Shown here one piece after another: positions 1 through 7,989 of a stretch of DNA of 47,305 bases. The position numbers were made by a program, and so were the translations under genes. The notes under the pieces are model-generated. The model ran no database searches, was not told where the DNA came from, and saw nothing but the letters and a program-made list of their open reading frames with translations. Within the stretch, counting starts at the first letter, position 1; every line of letters begins with the position of its first letter. Where the stretch lies: assembly GCA_002454425.1 (NCBI GenBank), contig DKIV01000007.1, positions 129,758 to 177,062 of the forward strand. The letters run 5' to 3'. The DNA is from Sphingobacteriaceae bacterium UBA6709. Lineage in GTDB: Bacteria > Bacteroidota > Bacteroidia > Sphingobacteriales > Sphingobacteriaceae.

Positions 1-35
1 TCTCGAGTCTGTTCTGAGTCAGTCTCGGAACAGGT
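1..35 (+). repeat. Left copy of a sequence inverted at the right edge
   Basis: CTCGGAACAGGT (24-35) is the exact reverse complement of ACCTGTTCCGAG at 47249-47260, and an extended 20-base comparison has 18 matches. CTCGAGTC also occurs in both copies. Bases 11-33 can also fold on themselves (TGTTC facing GAACA). Confidence 0.45.
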
Positions 36-433
36 GGCTTGCAAGGGGCTGCCAATGCGGAAATTTTGCACGACTTGCTCAGGTGTCATCCGGTCTCTTG
101 TATGTGACATATTGTGACATTGCCGGACATACAGACTTCTCTATTGACGAACACGTTTCGTCGTGGTCGAAGATTATTTGAAAGCTGAATCATTCGGTTT
201 TTACACGATAAATTGTATTGAGCAACGAAGAGTTAAGAAACTGAAAGACATGGCCTTGACTTGCAAAAAATATTATTTCACCTTTGTTTTGTCGGCGCTG
301 CGGACCGGTACCCATTGCAGCGTAACGGACAAACTCCGATGTCACCGGGAGGATTCAGGTGGCATAAAAATTAAATTTTATTGGCTATGGTAGAATTTTC
401 CAGGAAGCGCGAAAGACGTTCTTTTGTGAGACC

Positions 434-500
434 GGTAACCTGATGAATCTTATGACGTTATCCGACAACATCATAAGCATGGTTTCAGGTTACCCGTCGG
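434..500. other. Long two-part inverted repeat, possible structured RNA with pseudoknot
   Basis: Outer arms GGTAACCTGA (434-443) and TCAGGTTACC (485-494) are perfectly complementary. Inside them CTTATGA (449-455) and TCATAAG (471-477) pair perfectly around a 15-base loop. The loop contains CCGAC (462-466), which is complementary to GTCGG (496-500) just after the outer stem, so a pseudoknot is possible. An 8-bp hairpin with a T-rich 3' side follows. I do not recognise the family, and I see no clear promoter. It could also be a DNA-level element such as a protein-binding palindrome. Confidence 0.5.
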
Positions 501-502
501 CT

Positions 503-524
503 AAAAAGCATCGTTTTGCTTTTT
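503..524 (+). terminator. Terminator-like hairpin after the inverted repeat
   Basis: AAAAAGCA (503-510) pairs perfectly with TGCTTTTT (517-524) around a six-base loop, and T-rich sequence follows. On the plus strand it would end a transcript crossing the 434-500 element. The stem is A/T-rich, so strength is uncertain. Confidence 0.4.
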
Positions 525-608
525 GCTGTTATTAGTTGTTTAACGCGAACTTACATGACGTTTAAGATGCTAATCGCCAGATGCCGGCGATAGCTCAGGA
601 AATGACAA

Positions 609-1337
609 TTAAAGTTCTTGAATATACTGGTGAAAGCGCTTTATAGCTTCGCGTTTTTCGTCAGTCAAGGGATAATCGATGCGCGTTTTCAAATAATCGT
701 GTAAATCGAAATTAGGAACTGACGGCAACGATGCGATCACTTCGTCACGACGATCAAGACCATATTTGAGCACTTCATTAAATTCATCGATAAACGCCTG
801 ATCTATGGGCTTGTTAGATGCCCATACAGCAAATGCAAAAGGCAATCCTGTGAAGCGTATCCATTCTTCGGCTAAATCATAGACATACGGAAAACTATCG
901 CGTTTGCCAAAGGTTCTGTCGCCAATTTCTACGAAAGCATCAGCTTCCGTATCCTGATCGCTAACAATAACCGGATTTTTTTTCCAAAAATTCTTCAGTA
1001 AAACGCGGGCGAGATTATTGGACGTGCGGGATTGTAAATCCAGGCGCAAGCTTTCAACCTCCTCTATTGGCTTATTGCTAAAGATGAACACCGAGTTTAC
1101 AGGCCCAATGGCTCCGATGCAATAATCTGAAATAATATGATAATCAGGAATATTTAACAAAGCTGCTACTGGAACTAAGCCTATATCAACCTTATTATCA
1201 ATTAATTTAGCAGCGCATACTGAAGGAATGTCGTAGACAAGATCTACTTTCTCAAGAAAGTCTGTATTGCTTTGAAGACCGAATGCAAAGGGTTTGGTAT
1301 TAGTGTATGAAACCGCGGAAATTTTAATTTTGTTCAC
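609..1337 (-). CDS. mqnA: Chorismate dehydratase MqnA (menaquinone synthesis, futalosine route)
   Basis: Predicted to dehydrate chorismate to 3-[(1-carboxyvinyl)oxy]benzoate, the first step of the futalosine menaquinone pathway, in the cytoplasm. The 242-residue length and the N-terminal ISAVSYTNTKPF stretch fit the MqnA/MqnD periplasmic-binding-protein-like fold; MqnA rather than MqnD is chosen because mqnE is in the same operon and the opening motif is MqnA-like. The start is a GTG that overlaps the upstream phosphatase gene by 14 bases, which suggests translational coupling. It is the last gene of mqnE-phosphatase-mqnA; mqnB, mqnC and mqnD are not in the window. Confidence 0.88.
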   Translation of the reverse strand: MNKIKISAVSYTNTKPFAFGLQSNTDFLEKVDLVYDIPSVCAAKLIDNKVDIGLVPVAALLNIPDYHIISDYCIGAIGPVNSVFIFSNKPIEEVESLRLDLQSRTSNNLARVLLKNFWKKNPVIVSDQDTEADAFVEIGDRTFGKRDSFPYVYDLAEEWIRFTGLPFAFAVWASNKPIDQAFIDEFNEVLKYGLDRRDEVIASLPSVPNFDLHDYLKTRIDYPLTDEKREAIKRFHQYIQEL

Positions 1338-1956
1338 AGTACAGCGTTAAATGTTCAGTATTGTTAAACTCCAACAGATGAAATTTTTCACCATCGTAAC
1401 GGAGTTTATAAAGCGAGGTATTCGTATGCGGGAAATATTCCATTTCGCACAGTGTACGCTCAGTGAGTAAGCAAAGAAATAATCGCATGGCGCGACCGTG
1501 CATGCAGATCAGGATATTCTTAGACTCATCATCCTTCTCGATAAGCTTCTCCAGAACAATGAGTTGACGCTCACGCACATCCATGGGGCTTTCCCCCTCC
1601 GCAAAGCGTTCATTCAGCTCCCCTCCTGTCCATAACTTCATCATATCGACATGCGCATTACGAACCTGCTCATCCATAAGTTTCCCCTCGTAGATACCCC
1701 AGGCCATCTCGTCGAGCCCCGGAAACTGCGTCCACGGAATATCCTTATCAATAAACTTCCTCACGGTCTGATGGGTGCGCTTTAAGGTCGAAGTGTAGAG
1801 ACGATCAAAGGGCACATCCTTATACATCTTGTAAAAAGCCTCAGCCTGAGCTTGTCCGGTGGCGTTAATATCCGTATTTACGCCACGCCCCTGAACAATA
1901 CCCTGCTTATTATAATCTGTTTCTCCATGACGGATGATATAGATAAACTTTTCCAT
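1324..1956 (-). CDS. Histidine phosphatase family protein
   Basis: A 210-residue cytoplasmic protein of the phosphoglycerate mutase-like superfamily. The catalytic signature IIRHGETDYN lies at residues 7-16, and a second conserved histidine is in CMHGRAMR near residue 152. The substrate cannot be read from sequence; relatives include alpha-ribazole phosphatase and other small phosphomonoesterases. It sits 18 bases after mqnE and overlaps mqnA by 14 bases, so it is co-transcribed with menaquinone genes. None of the established futalosine steps needs a phosphatase, so its role there is open. Confidence 0.85.
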   Translation of the reverse strand: MEKFIYIIRHGETDYNKQGIVQGRGVNTDINATGQAQAEAFYKMYKDVPFDRLYTSTLKRTHQTVRKFIDKDIPWTQFPGLDEMAWGIYEGKLMDEQVRNAHVDMMKLWTGGELNERFAEGESPMDVRERQLIVLEKLIEKDDESKNILICMHGRAMRLFLCLLTERTLCEMEYFPHTNTSLYKLRYDGEKFHLLEFNNTEHLTLYCEQN

Positions 1957-1974
1957 TAAGTAGTTAAAGCTAAA

Positions 1975-3168
1975 TTAATTAATAACAGGCAACTTATAAA
2001 AGCGAGACTTCGTCTCCTGGTCGGGTTGCACATTGGTGTAATCCGTAACAACATTGTATAAAGTATCGCGCTCAATAGGGTTACGACCCACTTTCTTAAT
2101 AAGATCGACAAGCTCGGCTGTTGACATCGCGGGTGTTTGCTCTTCAGAGCCGGCCATAGTGTAAATTTTAGTGGTATCGTCAAGAGTTCCGTCGATATCA
2201 TCAACGCCAAAGTTTAATGAAAGCTGCGATGTGCTACGGCCAATCATTGCCCAATAAGACTTGATATGATCAAAATTATCGAGGTATATCCTTGCTACGG
2301 CATAATTTCTTAAATCTTCGATAACCGAAGATTCGGCGATATCCGACATCTGGTTGTCCTTATTGCGGAATTTCAAGGGAATAAAAGCCTGAAAACCACC
2401 GGTGCGATCCTGGAGCTGACGTAAGCGTTCCATATGATCTATACGGTGTTCAAAAGCCTCGATATGCCCGTAAAGCATCGTTGCATTAGAGCGCATGCCC
2501 AGATTATGCCAGATCTCGTGAATCTCCAACCATTGTTCAGAAGTACACTTGTCCTTAGCAATTTTATCACGAACATCCTTATCAAAGATTTCCGCGCCGC
2601 CGCCCGGCATAGAATCCAGGCCCGCCTCTTTCATTTTCGCCATACCCGTAGCATAGTCAAGCTTGGCTTTCTTAAACATGTAGTGGTACTCTACAGGAGT
2701 AAGGGCTTTAATATGCAAATCAGGGCGATGCAGTTTTACCTTGCTGAAAAAATCAACGTAAAACTTCATATCATACTGAGGAAGCACCCCACCCGTAAGA
2801 TGAACCTCTGTTACAGGCTGATCGTCGTACTTACGGATAATTTCCATCATCTCGTCCATACTCAACTCCCAGCCTTCCGTACGTTGTTTCAGCAAACGTG
2901 AATACGAACAGAATTTACAATCGTAAACGCAAAGATTCGTAGGTTCAATGTGAAAGTTCCTGTTAAAGTAGGTATTATTACCATGCTTCTTCTCTCTGAT
3001 AAAATTTGCAAGAACACCGAGATACGCAAGTTCACCATTCTGGTAAAGGTACACACCCTCGTCAAATGTTATCCGCTCGCTTTTCAGCACTTTCTCAGCA
3101 ATGGCACGAAGTTGTCCATCCAACACTTCATTGCTTAGCAATAAAGTTAAATCATTAACCGATTTCAT
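1975..3168 (-). CDS. mqnE: Aminofutalosine synthase MqnE (radical SAM)
   Basis: Predicted to join 3-[(1-carboxyvinyl)oxy]benzoate with adenosine, from SAM, to form aminofutalosine. The 397-residue protein has the radical SAM cluster motif CX3CX2C at C80, C84 and C87 (context NLCVYDCKFCSYS), followed by family signatures PGGGAEIF, SNATMLYGHIE and TGGFQAFIPLKF. These fit MqnE better than its paralogue MqnC. It is the first gene of the operon with the phosphatase and mqnA. A TATTTTTG element ends five bases before its ATG, so the mRNA may be leaderless. Confidence 0.93.
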   Translation of the reverse strand: MKSVNDLTLLLSNEVLDGQLRAIAEKVLKSERITFDEGVYLYQNGELAYLGVLANFIREKKHGNNTYFNRNFHIEPTNLCVYDCKFCSYSRLLKQRTEGWELSMDEMMEIIRKYDDQPVTEVHLTGGVLPQYDMKFYVDFFSKVKLHRPDLHIKALTPVEYHYMFKKAKLDYATGMAKMKEAGLDSMPGGGAEIFDKDVRDKIAKDKCTSEQWLEIHEIWHNLGMRSNATMLYGHIEAFEHRIDHMERLRQLQDRTGGFQAFIPLKFRNKDNQMSDIAESSVIEDLRNYAVARIYLDNFDHIKSYWAMIGRSTSQLSLNFGVDDIDGTLDDTTKIYTMAGSEEQTPAMSTAELVDLIKKVGRNPIERDTLYNVVTDYTNVQPDQETKSRFYKLPVIN

Positions 3169-3173
3169 TGATG

Positions 3174-3181
3174 CAAAAATA
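3174..3181 (-). promoter_or_regulatory. Candidate -7 promoter element of mqnE
   Basis: On the minus strand this reads TATTTTTG, an exact match to the Bacteroidota -7 consensus TAnnTTTG. Only five bases separate it from the mqnE ATG. No convincing -33 box is visible at the usual spacing. Confidence 0.5.
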
Positions 3182-3301
3182 CAATAAACTGTAAGTTATG
3201 ACTATCATTTTGATGTAACATACCTTAAATTTTACTTTATAAGGCATTTCCAGGGCTTCCTCGCTTCCATTTTATCAAGCGGCTACTTTTTTTGGTTTTT
3301 T

Positions 3302-3333
3302 TTTGCGACTTGCACATTGGACGCTTATATTTG
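3302..3333 (+). promoter_or_regulatory. Promoter of the SAM-riboswitch/methionine operon
   Basis: TTTG (3302-3305) and TATATTTG (3326-3333) are spaced by 20 bases, a good match to the Bacteroidota -33/-7 promoter. Transcription would start near 3340, about 40 bases before the riboswitch. Confidence 0.65.
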
Positions 3334-3381
3334 CGACGTTCCATTAGCAGGAACTTAACTATCAATACCTATCGGGTTTTG

Positions 3382-3491
3382 ATTTATAAAGAAGCGGTGA
3401 GAGACCAGGCTCTATGACCCGCTGACAACCTATCAGTCTTACTGAAAAGGTGCCAAATCCTGTTCCCGTAAACAATCGGGAGAATATAAAT
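3382..3491 (+). promoter_or_regulatory. SAM-I (S-box) riboswitch
   Basis: The aptamer shows the conserved S-box core: GCGGTGAGAGACCAGG, then CTATGACCCGCTGACAACC, then AAGGTGCCAAATCC. Helix P1 can form between ATTTATA (3382-3388) and TATAAAT (3485-3491), and the last hairpin is TCCCG...CGGGA just before P1 closes. SAM binding is expected to turn off the downstream sulfhydrylase and homoserine dehydrogenase genes. No classical terminator is evident just after P1, so the output may act further down the 200-base leader or on translation. Confidence 0.9.
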
Positions 3492-3502
3492 TGTAATAAA
3501 CC

Positions 3503-3604
3503 ATGAGCAATAACACTTCTGTTATCCTGTTGCTTTGCACAGGCATTTCACGTCAAATAAAATTTACTGCTGAAGCATACGGATCATCGCGAATGCATCT
3601 TTAG
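3503..3604 (+). CDS. 33-codon upstream ORF between SAM riboswitch and metY
   Basis: An ATG 11 bases after the riboswitch opens a 33-codon frame ending in TAG. The peptide starts MSNNTSVILLLCTG and ends SSRMHL: a hydrophobic centre and a single internal methionine near the end. It may be a leader peptide that forms part of the expression platform, or a chance frame in the leader. Its position in a riboswitch leader is what makes it notable; conservation of the amino-acid sequence is untested. Confidence 0.35.
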   Translation: MSNNTSVILLLCTGISRQIKFTAEAYGSSRMHL

Positions 3605-3687
3605 TTTTACTATATTACGTTGATTTTCAAAACGTAGCGTAGCGCTATACTCCTCAGTAATTACACTTACCCCAAATACAAAATATT

Positions 3688-4989
3688 ATGTCACAAGCTA
3701 ATTTAAAATTCGAGACACTACAAGTTCACGCAGGTCAGGAAGTAGATCCGGTAACAGGATCCAGAGCGGTACCTCTATATCAAACCTCCTCTTATGTTTT
3801 CAAAAATTCGGAACATGGAGCTAATCTCTTCGCGTTAAAAGAGTTCGGAAATATTTATACACGTTTGATGAACCCAACTACCGATGTTTTCGAAAAACGT
3901 ATCGCGGCACTCGAGGGCGGCGTGGCAGCCTTGGCCGTAGCTTCCGGACAAGCGGCACAATTTATCGCGTTAAATAACATTTTGCAGGCGGGAGATAATT
4001 TTGTATCAACCTCGTACTTGTACGGTGGTACTTACAATCAGTTCAAGGTAGCCTTTAAACGTCTGGGTGTAGAGGCCCGTTTTGCGGATGGCGACAGTGT
4101 TGATAGCTTCGAATCATTGATTGACAGCAACACAAAGGCTCTGTACGTCGAAACAATAGGCAACCCGAATTTCAATATCCCTGATTTTGAAAGACTGGCT
4201 CAATTATCTCAGAAGTACGACATCCCCCTGATCGTAGATAATACTTTCGGCGCTGGTGGTTACTTGTTCAGACCTCTGGAACATGGCGCGCATATCGTTG
4301 TTGAGTCAGCAACTAAATGGATTGGCGGTCATGGTACAAGTATCGGTGGGGTAATTGTCGACGGTGGAAACTACAACTGGGGTAACGGTAAATATCCGCA
4401 GTTTACAGAACCTTCCGATGGTTATCACGGATTGGTGTTCAATGATGTATTCGGGCAAGATGGGCCTTTCGGGAACATTCAATTCATTATAAGAGCACGG
4501 GTGGAAGGCCTGCGTGATTTTGGTCCCACGGTTTCGCCGTTCAACTCCTTTATGTTTATACAGGGATTAGAAACGTTGTCGCTACGCGTACAGCGCCATG
4601 TTGACAATGCCTTAGAATTAGCAAAGTGGCTTGAGTCGCATCCGGAGGTAGAAAAAGTTAACTATCCAGGACTGCCAGGAAGCCCTTATCATCAGAACGC
4701 GCGCAAATATCTCAGAAATGGATTTGGTGCGGTATTAAGCTTCGAAATGAAAGGCGGCAAGGAAAAAGCGATAGCCTTTGTTGACGGATTGAATCTCACG
4801 AGTCATCTGGCCAACGTTGGTGACGCCAAAACCCTTATTATTCAACCGTCCGCGACAACGCATCAGCAGTTGAGCGACGCGGAACAGGCTGCGGCCGGTG
4901 TTACTCCTGGCCTTTTACGCGTGTCAGTGGGCATAGAACATATCGATGATATTAAAGCCGACTTTGAGCAGGCATTCGCGAAGCTTTAA
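3688..4989 (+). CDS. metY: O-acetylhomoserine sulfhydrylase (MetY type)
   Basis: A PLP enzyme of the Cys/Met metabolism family, predicted to make homocysteine (or methionine) from O-acetylhomoserine and sulfide (or methanethiol). Its 433 residues match the longer MetY subfamily rather than the roughly 380-residue cystathionine synthases. The PLP-binding lysine is K210 in SATKWIGGHGTS. It is the first gene after the SAM-I riboswitch and is followed by homoserine dehydrogenase, which fits methionine synthesis. The exact acyl group (acetyl or succinyl) is inferred from the subfamily. Confidence 0.92.
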   Translation: MSQANLKFETLQVHAGQEVDPVTGSRAVPLYQTSSYVFKNSEHGANLFALKEFGNIYTRLMNPTTDVFEKRIAALEGGVAALAVASGQAAQFIALNNILQAGDNFVSTSYLYGGTYNQFKVAFKRLGVEARFADGDSVDSFESLIDSNTKALYVETIGNPNFNIPDFERLAQLSQKYDIPLIVDNTFGAGGYLFRPLEHGAHIVVESATKWIGGHGTSIGGVIVDGGNYNWGNGKYPQFTEPSDGYHGLVFNDVFGQDGPFGNIQFIIRARVEGLRDFGPTVSPFNSFMFIQGLETLSLRVQRHVDNALELAKWLESHPEVEKVNYPGLPGSPYHQNARKYLRNGFGAVLSFEMKGGKEKAIAFVDGLNLTSHLANVGDAKTLIIQPSATTHQQLSDAEQAAAGVTPGLLRVSVGIEHIDDIKADFEQAFAKL

Positions 4990-5002
4990 ACATTGACCAT
5001 AT

Positions 5003-5055
5003 GCTGTTGTCGCCGAGGGCATGGAGAAACATCTCCCTGCGACGACAGCTTTATA
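5003..5055 (+). terminator. Hairpin between metY and hom (attenuator or processing site)
   Basis: GCTGTTGTCGC (5003-5013) pairs with GCGACGACAGC (5039-5049) with a single G-U pair. GGAGA and TCTCC can form an inner hairpin. TTTATAT follows the stem. It lies between two genes that are probably co-transcribed, so it may lower hom expression relative to metY or protect the metY mRNA end. Confidence 0.5.
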
Positions 5056-5079
5056 TACATCATCTTATAATACATACGC

Positions 5080-6261
5080 ATGAGCACTAAGTTAACTATA
5101 GGACTTTTCGGATTTGGAGTCGTTGGGCAAGGGCTAAATGACATTATCAAAACGAAGGATCTGAATCTTGAAATCAAGAAAATCGCTATTAAGAACCCCG
5201 AAAAGAAGCGTAGTCTTCCAGCATCGCTGTTCACAACAGATGCCGATGAAATTCTTAATGACCCTGAGATAAATACCATTGTTGAACTTATAAATGACAC
5301 CGACGCGGCATTTTATATCGTGTCAACGGCATTGAAGAATGGCAAGAACGTAGTGTCAGCTAGTAAGAAGATGATTGCCCTGCATTTAGAGGAACTTCTT
5401 CAGATACAAAAAGAGCATGGCACTTCCCTCTTATATGAAGGAGCAGTATGCGGAAGTATTCCTATTATCAGGAATTTGGAAGAGTATTACGACAATGAGT
5501 TACTGTATTCGTTGAGAGGCATATTCAACGGATCGTCAAACTACATTCTATCTAAGATCTTCAACGAGAATCTTGATTATGATACGGCACTTAAGCAGGC
5601 GCAGGATCTGGGATTCGCGGAGACTGATCCTACATCAGATGTGGGCGGCTTTGATCCTAAATATAAACTGGTGATCGCCTCTTCTCATGCTTATGGAATC
5701 ATTACGCGACCTGAGGATATCCTTAATATCGGTATTCAGAGCCTCTCAGCTTACGACATCCGTTATGCGAGAGAAAAGAATTACAAGATTAAACTGGTGC
5801 CTACGGCTCTTGAATTCGGCGAAAAACAGGTGGTGTTATATGTAATGCCGAAATTCATTAAGTCGGATGATTTCCTTTACAACGTTGAGAACGAATATAA
5901 CGGAGTGATTGTACAGGCGGCCTTTGCTGATCAGCAATTTTTCTTCGGAAAGGGTGCTGGTGGTCATCCCACCGGTTCGGCAGTTCTTTCAGACATCGCC
6001 TCCTTGCGTTATGGCTATCGCTATGAATATAAAAAATATCGTAGTGAGAGCGGCTTCAGTCTTTCAACAGAATATAGCATGCAAGTATACCTTCGTTATG
6101 AAGATGATAGCCTGATTGAGCGACTAGGTTTTGAGAGAATAACAGAGCGTTTTTATGGCGTTGATTATAAGTATGTGATCGGTACGATTGCCCTTAACCA
6201 AATCATGAGCAATCAGGAAGATTTGATAAAAGAAGGTGTTTTCATCGCGGAAATTTCCTAG
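5080..6261 (+). CDS. hom: Homoserine dehydrogenase
   Basis: Reduces aspartate semialdehyde to homoserine with NAD(P)H, feeding methionine and threonine synthesis. The N-terminal nucleotide-binding motif GLFGFGVVGQG starts near residue 8. The catalytic region carries GIFNGSSNYIL and AETDPTSDVGGFD, followed by a lysine-containing stretch (DPKYK). At 393 residues it lacks the aspartokinase fusion found in enteric bacteria; no clear ACT domain was recognised, though the C-terminal 100 residues are of uncertain fold. It lies 90 bases after metY, so it is probably under the same SAM riboswitch. Confidence 0.92.
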   Translation: MSTKLTIGLFGFGVVGQGLNDIIKTKDLNLEIKKIAIKNPEKKRSLPASLFTTDADEILNDPEINTIVELINDTDAAFYIVSTALKNGKNVVSASKKMIALHLEELLQIQKEHGTSLLYEGAVCGSIPIIRNLEEYYDNELLYSLRGIFNGSSNYILSKIFNENLDYDTALKQAQDLGFAETDPTSDVGGFDPKYKLVIASSHAYGIITRPEDILNIGIQSLSAYDIRYAREKNYKIKLVPTALEFGEKQVVLYVMPKFIKSDDFLYNVENEYNGVIVQAAFADQQFFFGKGAGGHPTGSAVLSDIASLRYGYRYEYKKYRSESGFSLSTEYSMQVYLRYEDDSLIERLGFERITERFYGVDYKYVIGTIALNQIMSNQEDLIKEGVFIAEIS

Positions 6262-6320
6262 GCTTTTCAGAAATAGCACGTAATGGCATTAAAGTAACAG
6301 TCGTGTCATTTATACATTTT

Positions 6321-6344
6321 AGCCCTCCTTGCGGGGGCTTTTTT
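6321..6344 (+). terminator. Terminator of the metY-hom operon
   Basis: AGCCCTC (6321-6327) pairs with GGGGGCT (6333-6339, one G-U pair) around a five-base loop, followed by a run of six T. Confidence 0.85.
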
Positions 6345-6453
6345 GTTGAAATGACGCCAAGTTGATCGATATTCTTATATATTTGGTGTTAAGGTTACTG
6401 CAGATGTTCGCCTAATTACACTGCAGGATGAACATTCTACTTATTTGACCAAT

Positions 6454-7989
6454 ATGAAATTATTTCCATCTGTAGAGGGACAGGAAGCTGATGTAGTACT
6501 AATTGGAGCGGGGATTATGAGCGCGACGCTAGGATCGCTGCTGAAGATCCTTGAACCCGGTTTAAAGATACGTATTTTTGAGATGCAGGATACAGTAGCT
6601 ACAGAAAGCTCTGACGCCTGGAATAACGCGGGAACAGGGCATTCCGCGTACTGCGAACTTAACTATACTCCTGAAAAGGAAGACGGTACTATAGATACTA
6701 AAAAGGCGGTTAATATTGCTGAAGCTTTTCAATTATCCCGCCAGTTTTGGGCTTCATTGGTGACAAGTGGCTTTATCGATGGCAAGGAGAAATTTATTCA
6801 TGATGTTCCCCACGTTAGTTTTGTATGGGGTGCGGAGCAGGTAACGTTCCTCAGGAAGCGGCATCAGGCGTTGAGCAAGCATCCTCTTTTCGCGGCAATG
6901 GAGTATTCTGAAGATCCGGAAGTCATCAAACAGTGGGTACCGCTGATCATGGAGGGCAGAGAGCTCTCGGAGCCGGTAGCGGCAACGCGTATGATGGAAG
7001 GTACTGACGTAAACTTTGGAGCATTAACGCGCATGCTCTTTACAAAAATGGAAAGCATGCCCGACGTGAAACTTTCCTTGAATACCGAAGTAAAGGATTT
7101 AAGTAAGGATTCCAGTGGATTATGGAATATTAAAATACGATGCCGCGCAAGTGGCGAACAAACACGACTACGAGCAAAGTTTGTCTTTATAGGCGCGGGC
7201 GGTGGCGCACTGCCCTTGTTGCTAAAGTCGGGCATAGAAGAAGCCAAAGGTTTCGGAGGCTTCCCCGTAGGCGGACAATGGCTGGTATGTAACAATGAAG
7301 ACATTGTGAAGCAGCACGAGGCTAAGGTGTATGGACTCGCTGAGATCGGCGCCCCTCCTATGTCGGTGCCCCACCTGGATACGCGCGTCATTGATGGCAA
7401 GAAAGCCTTGTTGTTCGGTCCTTATGCCGGCTTCTCAACGAAGTTTCTGAAACGAGGATCCTTCCTGGATCTTTTTCTATCACTGCGGCCCTCTAACATT
7501 ATCCCGATGCTTGGCGCGGGCTTGCACAATCTTTCTTTAACACGCTATCTTATAGAACAGGTGCTGCAGTCAGACAAAGAGCGGATAAATAACTTGCGGA
7601 AATACTACCCGCAGGCGAATGCTGCTGATTGGAAGCTTGCTATAGCGGGGCAACGGGTGCAAGTGATTAAGAAAGATGAAAAAGAAGGCGGAAAACTGGA
7701 GTTTGGAACCGAGGTTGTTAAAGCTCAGGACGGTTCAGTAGCAGCCTTACTGGGAGCATCACCGGGAGCTTCCACTTCTGTGTCAATAATGCTAAATTTG
7801 CTGGCTGCATGTTTTCCGGAATCATACCATGAGCAATCATGGCAGCAAACATTAAAGAAGTTAATCCCGTCCCTGGGCGTTCAGCTCGACAAGGATCCGG
7901 CAATGTTTGACGAGATTCGCCAAAACACAGCGCAGGCATTAAATTTGCAACAGCCGGTAAAGGCAGATGTGTTGAAATTTGGAACTTGA
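6454..7989 (+). CDS. mqo: Malate:quinone oxidoreductase
   Basis: A membrane-associated FAD enzyme that oxidises malate to oxaloacetate and passes electrons to the quinone pool, here presumably menaquinone. The N-terminal FAD motif is VVLIGAGIMSATLG. Family signatures include WNNAGTGHSAYCELNYTP and the C-terminal GASPGASTS. I prefer the ATG at 6454 (511 residues) to an in-frame TTG nine bases earlier. The stop overlaps the queG start as TGATG, so the two are probably coupled. The window also encodes two menaquinone enzymes, a fitting context. Confidence 0.95.
   Translation: MKLFPSVEGQEADVVLIGAGIMSATLGSLLKILEPGLKIRIFEMQDTVATESSDAWNNAGTGHSAYCELNYTPEKEDGTIDTKKAVNIAEAFQLSRQFWASLVTSGFIDGKEKFIHDVPHVSFVWGAEQVTFLRKRHQALSKHPLFAAMEYSEDPEVIKQWVPLIMEGRELSEPVAATRMMEGTDVNFGALTRMLFTKMESMPDVKLSLNTEVKDLSKDSSGLWNIKIRCRASGEQTRLRAKFVFIGAGGGALPLLLKSGIEEAKGFGGFPVGGQWLVCNNEDIVKQHEAKVYGLAEIGAPPMSVPHLDTRVIDGKKALLFGPYAGFSTKFLKRGSFLDLFLSLRPSNIIPMLGAGLHNLSLTRYLIEQVLQSDKERINNLRKYYPQANAADWKLAIAGQRVQVIKKDEKEGGKLEFGTEVVKAQDGSVAALLGASPGASTSVSIMLNLLAACFPESYHEQSWQQTLKKLIPSLGVQLDKDPAMFDEIRQNTAQALNLQQPVKADVLKFGT

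Larger units (their letters stand above)
1..608. other. Non-coding stretch at the left edge
   Basis: I see no convincing gene here. Short open frames exist on both strands, including a minus-strand one of about 36 codons running off the left edge, but none looks like a known family. The stretch holds a long hairpin at 434-494, a terminator-like hairpin at 503-524, and a weaker hairpin at 569-594 (GCTAATCGCC against GGCGATAGC, one bulge). The last may end mqnA transcription on the minus strand. The first 35 bases resemble the right edge of the window in inverted orientation. Confidence 0.6.

Noticed and set aside
3..110. Minus-strand frame running off the left edge (starts MSHTRDRMTPEQVV)
   Set aside because: Only about 36 codons are visible and no family is recognised; it may be the start of a real gene outside the window but cannot be supported.
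163..393. 76-codon plus-strand frame near the left edge
   Set aside because: It starts with GTG, has no recognisable domain and shows unlikely composition (many Cys, Trp, Lys-Tyr runs). It looks like chance in non-coding DNA.
434..494. Integron attC-like site
   Set aside because: The palindrome lacks the GTTRRRY and RYYYAAC core sites, and no integrase or cassettes are present.
4986..5300. Minus-strand frame opposite the hom start
   Set aside because: It lies antisense to hom and across the intercistronic hairpin, with no recognisable protein.
6864..7400. 178-codon minus-strand frame inside mqo
   Set aside because: It is antisense to a clear mqo gene; its length follows from the coding bias of the other strand.
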